Shown here piece by piece: positions 1 to 5,624 of a stretch of 14,600 nucleotides of DNA. Position 1 is the stretch's first letter, and the number at the start of each line of letters is the position of its first letter. Position numbers and translations under genes: made by a program. The notes under the pieces were generated by a model. That model had not been told where the DNA came from, did not search any database, and saw nothing but the letters and a program-made list of their open reading frames with translations. This DNA comes from an uncultured Oscillospiraceae bacterium (GTDB taxonomy: Bacteria > Bacillota > Clostridia > UBA1381): positions 1 through 14,600 of the forward strand of contig CAMNAT010000023.1 in NCBI GenBank assembly GCA_946531785.1, read 5' to 3'.

Positions 1-104
1 CCATTGCCCGCCGTACAGGCAAAAGCGAATGGGAGCTTTGGCCTATAGAGGGCACGCCGTTCAGAAATATTGCCGCAGTCTACGGCATGGATCTTGATAA
101 TATC
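1..104 (+). repeat. Near-identical duplicated segment, copy 1 (matches 2490-2593)
   Basis: By direct comparison the first 104 bases match 2490-2593 with only four differences, all at third codon positions and silent (ACG/ACA, GCC/GCG, GTC/GTT, TAC/TAT). Similarity stops abruptly after base 104, where this copy goes directly to the next module and the other enters an Ig-like spacer. The upstream extent of the match lies outside the window. Confidence 0.9.
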
Positions 105-1289
105 GAGGTCGCAATTAAGCAAGAAAGCTTCGAGGAAAACTTTAACGGCATAGAGCCGACAGTGTACGATTTTTCAAATGGCTCGTGGAAAAACTTTAAC
201 GGTGATGGCGAGTTTAATGTTGTAGATAATATAGGAATATTCAGTAAGAGTGGTAATCGTGCAGGTTTTGATATCGGCGGTACTATGAATACGGGTAAGG
301 TAAGCATCCATTTCGATTTCCGTAAACAAGTGGATGCGACCACATTTGTTGCTGTAGGTAATGAATATAGTGACACTATGTATACAACAGGGGATACGAC
401 TGGAAACAAAACTCAACACAATTGGCTCGGGCTTCTTACTGCATCGAATAGTAACCAAAAACTTTATGCCGGCACAGGTCACGGAGGTAATTTGTTGAAG
501 GCAGCAAAGGTGATGAAAACTCCGGACAATGCTGAGGCGAAAATAGAGAATAATGTATGGTACACCTATGACGCGGTGCTTGATATTGACAAGCATGATC
601 TTCAGGCGGTAGTGACCGATTCCAAAGGAGCAGTTGTAGGCAGTATAGACATTGATAATATGCTGCCGCATGACGGTACTGACTCTGACAGTAGATACAA
701 TGACTGGCCTGTACAGACTGACCTGAGAGCTTTGGCAGTTCTGTATCCTGCTGATATTGACAATATTTCTATCAAGACAGCAGCTATACCTAAGGTGACC
801 GCAGCAGGTGAAAACGGTAAAGTGGAGTGTAAACAGAATGATCTGATCGCTACACTCACAGCGACAGCGAATGACGGCTATGAGTTTGACGGCTGGTATG
901 ACGGCAAAAAAAAGGTAAGCTCTGGTGCAATATACACCGTAAATGCCGCAGCGCTTGAAGAAGATACAGAGTACACCGCTAAATTTACAGCGATACCGAC
1001 ACAGACAGCAGAGCCTGTTAAAGCAACGGCAACTGTGTCCGGCATTAACGAAGATGGTGAGACCTATAAGGTAGGCTTGAAATTTGATAATGCGTTGAAT
1101 CCTAATGCATATAAGTATATTGTATTCCAGGCTATTGTCGACGGAAAGGCTCAGCAGAAGGGCGGCAAGGTAACAGAGTTTATCGGCAGCAGCATTAACG
1201 GGGATGCGCTGATCGCTGTGATCCTTGATAACGCACCGAGCAGAGATGTTTCTGCAATGTTCACAAATGCTGATATCGGCATAGAGTGA
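1..1289 (+). CDS. Large modular secreted lectin-like protein, 3' part (5' end outside window)
   Basis: The reading frame is open from base 3, so the gene begins upstream of the window; 428 codons are visible. An internal ATG at 87 is not the start, because codons 3-86 encode residues that match the neighbouring 1220-residue protein (GKSEWELWPIEGTPF, then MDLDNI). In order: the end of one beta-sandwich module (bases 3 to about 115); a complete second module (about 129-780) with the landmarks HFDFR, VGNEY, QHNWLGLL, YAGTGHG, WYTYDAV and DNISI; an InlB/Listeria-Bacteroides-type repeat (about 785-1000, with GYEFDGWYDG and YTAKFT); and a C-terminal beta domain (about 1018-1286). The module resembles concanavalin/laminin-G-like glycan-binding folds, which is inference from pattern. 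No LPXTG, SLH or dockerin follows the last domain, so wall attachment is unexplained. Probable role: extracellular adhesion or polysaccharide binding. The paralogue at 1844 carries an Ig-like spacer between modules 1 and 2 that is absent here. Confidence 0.85.
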   Translation, partial: IARRTGKSEWELWPIEGTPFRNIAAVYGMDLDNIEVAIKQESFEENFNGIEPTVYDFSNGSWKNFNGDGEFNVVDNIGIFSKSGNRAGFDIGGTMNTGKVSIHFDFRKQVDATTFVAVGNEYSDTMYTTGDTTGNKTQHNWLGLLTASNSNQKLYAGTGHGGNLLKAAKVMKTPDNAEAKIENNVWYTYDAVLDIDKHDLQAVVTDSKGAVVGSIDIDNMLPHDGTDSDSRYNDWPVQTDLRALAVLYPADIDNISIKTAAIPKVTAAGENGKVECKQNDLIATLTATANDGYEFDGWYDGKKKVSSGAIYTVNAAALEEDTEYTAKFTAIPTQTAEPVKATATVSGINEDGETYKVGLKFDNALNPNAYKYIVFQAIVDGKAQQKGGKVTEFIGSSINGDALIAVILDNAPSRDVSAMFTNADIGIE

Positions 1290-1305
1290 TAGAACGGAGG
1301 ACAAG

Positions 1306-1473
1306 ATGATGAAAAAATATATAACTCCGAATATGGAAATCAAGAGCTTTGCGTCTGAGAATGTTGTTACAACAGGCAGCGCAGCATTAGTTGATGAATG
1401 GAACACGAATAACGGCTATAACGCAAAAACAGTAAACTGGAATGATCTACATAGTGTAACAGTTATATTCTGA
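1306..1473 (+). CDS. Small peptide A of the MKKYxxP type (55 residues)
   Basis: A short gene with a clear GGAGG site (1297-1301) four bases before ATG 1306; a second ATG follows at 1309. The peptide opens MMKKYITPNMEIKSF, continues with an acidic ENVVTTGSA stretch, and ends in an Asn/Trp-containing tail (TVNWND, then VTVIF). It has no hydrophobic signal peptide and no cysteine. Short peptides opening MKKYxxP with a following EDVVTTSG-like stretch are, to my knowledge, common as hypothetical proteins in gut Clostridia; I know of no established function. Its N-terminal half aligns with peptide B just downstream (YITP/YTIP, IKSF/IQSF, ENVVTTGSA/ESVITGSA, TVNW/TVKW). The gene lies 16 bases after the stop of the upstream surface protein, so it is probably co-transcribed. 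A leader/core layout as in ribosomally made modified peptides is possible, but no modification enzyme is in view. Confidence 0.72.
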   Translation: MMKKYITPNMEIKSFASENVVTTGSAALVDEWNTNNGYNAKTVNWNDLHSVTVIF

Positions 1474-1498
1474 GCAAATGCGTTTAGGTTACAGAAGC

Positions 1499-1504
1499 GG
1501 AGGT
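1499..1504 (+). promoter_or_regulatory. Ribosome binding site that fixes the GTG start of peptide B
   Basis: GGAGGT lies six bases before GTG 1511. The in-frame ATG at 1478 has no Shine-Dalgarno-like sequence upstream, and the peptide read from GTG aligns from its first residues with peptide A. The GTG start is therefore preferred. Confidence 0.7.
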
Positions 1505-1510
1505 GTTGAT

Positions 1511-1687
1511 GTGGTATATACTATACCAAGGATTATAATACAAAGCTTTGGCAGGGAGTCTGTTATAACAGGCTCGGCAGAGAAGGTTAATGCTTATTTT
1601 GAGCAGATCGATCAAAATCAAATACTCACTGTTAAATGGACACATGAGAAATTACAAGTAATTGAACCTATCATAGAGTTTAACTGA
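1511..1687 (+). CDS. Small peptide B, paralogue of peptide A (58 residues, GTG start)
   Basis: Read from GTG 1511 the product opens (M)VYTIPRIIIQSFGRES, continues VITGSAEK and ends with a TVKW motif and a charged tail. The pattern matches peptide A position by position with one single-residue gap in the TTGS/TGS region: Tyr, Pro, Ile, Ser-Phe, Glu, Val, Thr-Gly-Ser-Ala, then Thr-Val-x-Trp. Starting at ATG 1478 would add 11 residues (MRLGYRSGGVD) with no counterpart in peptide A and no ribosome site. The gene begins 37 bases after peptide A ends. No signal peptide, membrane segment or cysteine is visible. Function unknown. It may be a degenerating copy, since the basic KK near the start of A is lost, but the frame is intact and the ribosome site is strong. 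Confidence 0.6.
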   Translation: MVYTIPRIIIQSFGRESVITGSAEKVNAYFEQIDQNQILTVKWTHEKLQVIEPIIEFN

Positions 1688-1717
1688 TAGTGTCCGTACA
1701 TAGCTTATTTCTGCCGT

Positions 1718-1758
1718 AGTGAGACCGGGAGCGGTGTATGCCGCTCCCCGGTATCACT
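1718..1758 (+). terminator. GC-rich hairpin after the small-peptide genes (terminator-like, no U-tract)
   Basis: ACCGGGAGCGG (1724-1734) pairs with CCGCTCCCCGGT (1741-1752) with one bulged C and a six-base loop. The stem is extended by AGTGA/TCACT (1718-1722 with 1754-1758) across one mismatch. It lies 30 bases after the stop of peptide B, which is where a terminator would be expected. The downstream bases are not T-rich, so intrinsic termination is uncertain; it could instead stabilise the 3' end of the upstream message. Confidence 0.5.
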
Positions 1759-1807
1759 CATTCATTACAGGGCATAACCTGCTCTATGTATGCTTTGTAA
1801 TGAATGA
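1758..1807 (+). promoter_or_regulatory. Long inverted repeat / hairpin in the leader of the 1220-residue gene
   Basis: TCATTCATTACA (1758-1769) is a perfect inverted repeat of TGTAATGAATGA (1796-1807). The stem continues inward through two G-T pairs (1770/1795, 1771/1794) and GCATA/TATGC (1772-1776 with 1789-1793), giving about 19 pairs round a 12-base loop. It starts where the preceding GC-rich hairpin ends and stops 36 bases before ATG 1844. AT-rich TATAAA (1810-1815) follows directly and could be a -10 element, although no good -35 is seen at the right distance. An operator dyad or an RNA leader structure are both possible. Confidence 0.45.
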
Positions 1808-1843
1808 AGTATAAATACAATTCAAAGAAGGGAGTACATAACA

Positions 1844-4800
1844 ATGAGAAAACTAAAGACATTATCCATGCTTATAGCGGGTGTTATGCTGTTTTCGACA
1901 GCTCCGGCAGTGCCGGCATCCGCAGATGATGATGCTCCGAGGATGGAGATCTATTCGCAGGATTTTGAGGAAGATGTAAAACCGCTGAAGCTTGGCAGCA
2001 TCAACATCGCTAATGCGACCGATGCTGTCACCGAAACGAAGGATGCGGATTCCTTTACTCAGCCCGAGGATGAGTCGGGAAGATACGGCAGCTTTGCCGA
2101 TACTGTCATGAACAGAAACGGCTTTGAGTTCAGCGAGAGCAGCATAACAAGCGGAAAACTGTATGTAAGCTTTGATTTCCGCCCGACTACAGGTATCGAG
2201 ACCGGACAATCCGGTGTTGTTATAGGCAACTCTCTTACCAATACATCTATAACCGATCTGGACAAAAAGCAGTCGCTTGATCTTATCTGGCTCATAAACG
2301 GCAAGATATCTGTCGGCGGGCGCGGCCATGCCTCGGGCAAGGGGCAGAAGCTGCAGGTGGGCGGCGAGGATATGGTGCCGGAGAGCAAGTGGTATTCATA
2401 TAGCGCGGCTCTTGATCTTGACGCACATACCATGAGCGTAGAGCTGAGAGAAAAGGGCAGCTCCGAGGTGCTTTCAAGCTATGACGGAACCATTGCCCGC
2501 CGTACAGGCAAAAGCGAATGGGAGCTTTGGCCTATAGAGGGCACACCGTTCAGAAATATTGCGGCAGTTTATGGCATGGATCTTGATAATATCAAGGTTG
2601 CAGTCGATCCGGTTCTGGATTCGCTTTCATTCTATAATGCGGCAGGAACGGAAACGAGTAATGCGTATGACAACACAAAGGGGGTTGGAGTCAGATTTGC
2701 CGCGCCGATAAGTGATATCGCTGAGGGCGGGATCCTCTTTAACGGCGAGCCGGCAGCCGGGGAGCTTTCATTGGACGGCAAAACCTATTCATTCCCGGCA
2801 GAGCTTAGTGCCGGTGAGGAATACTCCGTTGAAGTTGACACTCAGAAGCTTACAGCTGTGGGCGGCGCACAGGGGTACGGCTCAAAGACGATCACCTTCA
2901 CTGCGTCCGAGTTCTCGTATATTGAGGATTTTGAAGGTGACGCGGTTACTGCGTATGATTTCTCTCACGGCGCATGGAAGGCGCTGGATGGGGACACAGC
3001 TAAGTTTGAGGTAAAAGAGGAAAACGGGAACAGGATAGGCGCGTTCCATCAGGATAACACCTTAGGTCACCGTGTAGGCTTGGATATAGGCGATATGATG
3101 GCGGACGGCGCGGTAAATATTCATTTCGATTTCCGCACAACAGAGGGTATCACATCATTTGTAACGGTAGGTAACGAATATGAAGATAAGTCACAGCATA
3201 ACTGGCTCGGACTTTTAGCGTCCCCGAAGGAAAACGCGTCGGGCGTAAGATATATCTATGCCGGAACAGGACACGGCAGCACACTGTTGCAGTCGGATCA
3301 TGTTTTAAAGACTGCAGACGGGGAAAAAGCAACAATAAAGCCGGGAGCATGGTACACATATGACGCTGTTGTCGATGTCAATAACCGCAGTATGCAGGTA
3401 AAGGTCACGGATGCCGAAGGTAATGCGATAGGCGGCATCAACCTGCTTGATATGCCTGTACACGACGGCACAGACAACGATCAGAGATTCCATGATTGGC
3501 CGGCAATAACAGATATGAAGGCGCTTGCAGTTCTGCAGCGTACCGATCTTGATAATATAAGCATATCGAAGGCGGCGGGTGTTATCGGCATTGACAGCCT
3601 GAGCTTCACTGATGGCAACGGTGATGCAACCGAGGTTGCAGATGCAAGCACCGCATATATAAATATAAAGCTTACAAATCCTGCAAGCTCAGTTTATGCG
3701 GAGCTTGACGGAAACGGGATATCAGGTGAGATGAGTGAGGACGGCTTATGCTATTCATTGCCGGTAAGCGGACTTATAGGCGGTCGTGAATATATAGTAA
3801 CAATATCTGATATCGTGTCTGTCGGCTCGGGCTATATTGAGGGCAAAACAAGCGCCGCATTTACGGTTGACGACGGCTTTGACGGCTTCAAGGAGGACTT
3901 TGACGGTTACACTCATACTGTCTATGATTTCTCAGGCGGAGCATGGAAGCAGCTCGGCGAGGACACGGCAAAGTTTGAGGTCACAGAAGATAAAGAAAAC
4001 AAGATAGGAGCATTTCATCAGGATAACACCTTAGGTCACCGTATAGGCTTTAACATAGGCGATGCGATGGCTGCCGGTAAGGTAAAGGTACATTTTGATT
4101 TCCGTGTGAAAGAGGATATCGGCTCGTTTGTAACGGTCGGAAACGAATATGCAGACAAGTCACAGCATAACTGGCTCGGACTTTTAGCGTCCCCGAAGGA
4201 AAATGCGTCCGGCGTGAGGTATATCTATGCCGGCACAGGACACGGCAGCGTACTTCTGAAGTCGGATCATGTGCTGAAGACTGAAACCGGTGCAAATGCA
4301 AGGATAGATGCGGGCAAATGGTATACCTATGACGCGGTCATAGATATAGATAATCATAATATGCAGGTGATCGTGACCGACGCAGATAAAAATGAGGTAG
4401 GTCGTCTCACATTGATCGATATGCCTGTTCACGACAGCTCGGATAATGATCAGCGCTTCAATGACTGGCCTGCAGTGACAGATCTCAAGGCATTTGCTGT
4501 TATGCATCGTACCGATCTTGATAACATCTTGATAACCGCAACCGATGAGAGTATAGAGGGCGCGGACAGAGTGAGACTTGTTGAGAGCTTTGACGGAAAC
4601 GCTGCGAAGGTATATAATTATACAGGCGGCGCGCACAGCACTCCTGTTGCGGATTACTTATATGAGACCCGCACAGAGGAGGAAAACAATTACGGAAGAT
4701 TCCATGTGAGCGTTCCGGAAAGCGATCCGGTCAATGCGGATTATCGCCGTATAGGTCTGGATATTTCGGGAAGTCCAAGAACAGGAGCAATAAATGTCAG

Positions 4801-5506
4801 CTTCCGCTTCCGTCCTCAGACTCTTGGAACACGAAGCACTGTGCTGCTCGGAAATGAGGATGACAAGACTCTGCATAACTGGTTCAGTGCGCTTAATGTT
4901 ACATCGAACGGAAATCTGCTTATCGGCAGAGGCTATGGTTCGGAAAATGACGAGACCGCGGCAGCTTATATGGTTAAAGATGCTGACGGAAATGTTCTCG
5001 GCGTAAATGAGGGAGAATGGTACGGCTACAGCGCTGTTATCGACCTTGACAGCCATAGCATATATGCAAGGATCACAGACTCTGCCGGTAACATCTTAGG
5101 CGGAATTGAGCTTGAAGGTATGGAGGCACTTGCATCAAACTATAATATGTGGCCGAAGGAGACTAACTTCAGAGCTTTAGCGACATTGTTTGCGACTGAG
5201 CTTGATGATATAAGCATCACAAATAATGACAGAATATCGCTCAGCACGGAGAACGGCAAGGCTTATGCGAGCGTTGTCGTGAGAGATACGGATCCGGCGG
5301 CAGGCGTGATGATAATTGCTCAGTATGATGCGGACGGCAGACTTTTGTCGGTTGACACTGAAAGCATAGAAATGAAAAAGAATAAGCCGGCGCAAGAGTT
5401 TACTGTATCGGCTGATGTTAACGAAAAAACAGCGAAGCTCAAGGCGATGCTTTGGGATAGCTTTATGTCAATGACACCGCTAAAAGAAAGCGTGGTCATA
5501 AGGTAA
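1844..5506 (+). CDS. Secreted four-module lectin-like surface protein (1220 residues)
   Basis: ATG 1844 follows a GAAGGGAG site nine bases upstream. A signal peptide with basic MRKLK, a hydrophobic core and an ASA cleavage site near residue 27 directs secretion. In order: module 1 (about 34-253), Ig-like domain (257-358), module 2 (359-577), Ig-like domain (580-678), module 3 (682-901), module 4 (910-1127), C-terminal beta domain (1130-1220). Modules 2 and 3 share HFDFR, VTVGNEY, SQHNWLGLL, YAGTGHG, WYTYDAV, DMPVHD, DWP and TDLDNI; modules 1 and 4 are more divergent. The C-terminal domain, with AQYDADGRLLSVD and LKAMLWDSF, resembles a domain often found at the ends of clostridial secreted carbohydrate-active proteins (recalled knowledge). 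No catalytic signature is apparent, so I infer a non-enzymatic glycan-binding or adhesive role in a concanavalin/laminin-G-like fold. There is no SLH, LPXTG or dockerin; retention may depend on the neighbouring SLH proteins. Confidence 0.88.
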   Translation: MRKLKTLSMLIAGVMLFSTAPAVPASADDDAPRMEIYSQDFEEDVKPLKLGSINIANATDAVTETKDADSFTQPEDESGRYGSFADTVMNRNGFEFSESSITSGKLYVSFDFRPTTGIETGQSGVVIGNSLTNTSITDLDKKQSLDLIWLINGKISVGGRGHASGKGQKLQVGGEDMVPESKWYSYSAALDLDAHTMSVELREKGSSEVLSSYDGTIARRTGKSEWELWPIEGTPFRNIAAVYGMDLDNIKVAVDPVLDSLSFYNAAGTETSNAYDNTKGVGVRFAAPISDIAEGGILFNGEPAAGELSLDGKTYSFPAELSAGEEYSVEVDTQKLTAVGGAQGYGSKTITFTASEFSYIEDFEGDAVTAYDFSHGAWKALDGDTAKFEVKEENGNRIGAFHQDNTLGHRVGLDIGDMMADGAVNIHFDFRTTEGITSFVTVGNEYEDKSQHNWLGLLASPKENASGVRYIYAGTGHGSTLLQSDHVLKTADGEKATIKPGAWYTYDAVVDVNNRSMQVKVTDAEGNAIGGINLLDMPVHDGTDNDQRFHDWPAITDMKALAVLQRTDLDNISISKAAGVIGIDSLSFTDGNGDATEVADASTAYINIKLTNPASSVYAELDGNGISGEMSEDGLCYSLPVSGLIGGREYIVTISDIVSVGSGYIEGKTSAAFTVDDGFDGFKEDFDGYTHTVYDFSGGAWKQLGEDTAKFEVTEDKENKIGAFHQDNTLGHRIGFNIGDAMAAGKVKVHFDFRVKEDIGSFVTVGNEYADKSQHNWLGLLASPKENASGVRYIYAGTGHGSVLLKSDHVLKTETGANARIDAGKWYTYDAVIDIDNHNMQVIVTDADKNEVGRLTLIDMPVHDSSDNDQRFNDWPAVTDLKAFAVMHRTDLDNILITATDESIEGADRVRLVESFDGNAAKVYNYTGGAHSTPVADYLYETRTEEENNYGRFHVSVPESDPVNADYRRIGLDISGSPRTGAINVSFRFRPQTLGTRSTVLLGNEDDKTLHNWFSALNVTSNGNLLIGRGYGSENDETAAAYMVKDADGNVLGVNEGEWYGYSAVIDLDSHSIYARITDSAGNILGGIELEGMEALASNYNMWPKETNFRALATLFATELDDISITNNDRISLSTENGKAYASVVVRDTDPAAGVMIIAQYDADGRLLSVDTESIEMKKNKPAQEFTVSADVNEKTAKLKAMLWDSFMSMTPLKESVVIR
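2490..2593 (+). repeat. Near-identical duplicated segment, copy 2 (matches 1-104)
   Basis: This segment encodes the C-terminal end of module 1 of the 1220-residue protein and matches bases 1-104 with four silent differences. The flanking sequence after 2593 is unrelated. Recent duplication or gene conversion between the two surface-protein genes would explain it. Confidence 0.9.
2918..3575 (+). repeat. Intragenic module repeat, copy 1 (lectin-like module 2)
   Basis: It encodes module 2. Compared with the copy at 3887-4544 the offset is a constant 969 bases (323 codons), so module plus spacer form a unit of fixed length. Two blocks are identical in nucleotide sequence: 3047-3073 equals 4016-4042 (27 bases), and 3188-3234 equals 4157-4203 (47 bases). 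The intervening sequence is more diverged. Confidence 0.85.
3887..4544 (+). repeat. Intragenic module repeat, copy 2 (lectin-like module 3)
   Basis: It encodes module 3 and aligns with 2918-3575 at a fixed 969-base offset, including perfectly identical blocks at 4016-4042 and 4157-4203. The identical blocks cover the core motifs HQDNTLGHR and KSQHNWLGLLASPKE. Confidence 0.85.
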
Positions 5507-5537
5507 AAAAAGATATAACCCGCCGTTAGATCGGAGA

Positions 5538-5570
5538 CACAGGCGGGACAGGTTTCCTGTCCCGCTTGTG
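5538..5570 (+). terminator. Perfect-stem hairpin between the surface-protein and SLH genes
   Basis: GCGGGACAGG (5543-5552) pairs exactly with CCTGTCCCGC (5556-5565) over a TTT loop. The stem is extended by CACAG/TTGTG with one G-T pair to 15 pairs. It lies 31 bases after the stop of the 1220-residue gene. No T-run follows (GCGCGTCGGG), so a classical intrinsic terminator is not demonstrated; it may act with a factor or as a 3'-end stabiliser. Confidence 0.55.
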
Positions 5571-5593
5571 GCGCGTCGGGAAAAGTATATAAA
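5566..5593 (+). promoter_or_regulatory. Possible sigma-A-type promoter before the SLH genes
   Basis: TTGTGG (5566-5571) and TATAAA (5588-5593) are separated by 16 bases, and the start codon is at 5625. The -10 matches consensus at five of six positions, the -35 only at three. The -35 overlaps the 3' arm of the preceding hairpin. This would give a leader of about 25 bases. Confidence 0.28.
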
Positions 5594-5624
5594 AATGCTG
5601 TAGACAGATGGGATTGGAGGAAAT

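Noticed and set aside
174..1406. Long open frame on the minus strand (410 residues) opposite the first surface protein
   Set aside because: The translation is rich in Cys, Ile and Arg, lacks domain motifs and has no supporting ribosome site. The + strand frame there encodes clear repeats, so this is a shadow frame.
1478..1510. ATG 1478 as start of peptide B
   Set aside because: It has no ribosome site, and the extra 11 residues do not align with peptide A, whereas GTG 1511 has GGAGGT at six bases and aligns from its first residues.
1844..5506. Repetitive pattern as a possible CRISPR or minisatellite
   Set aside because: The repeat unit is a 969-base in-frame protein module, not short repeats with spacers.
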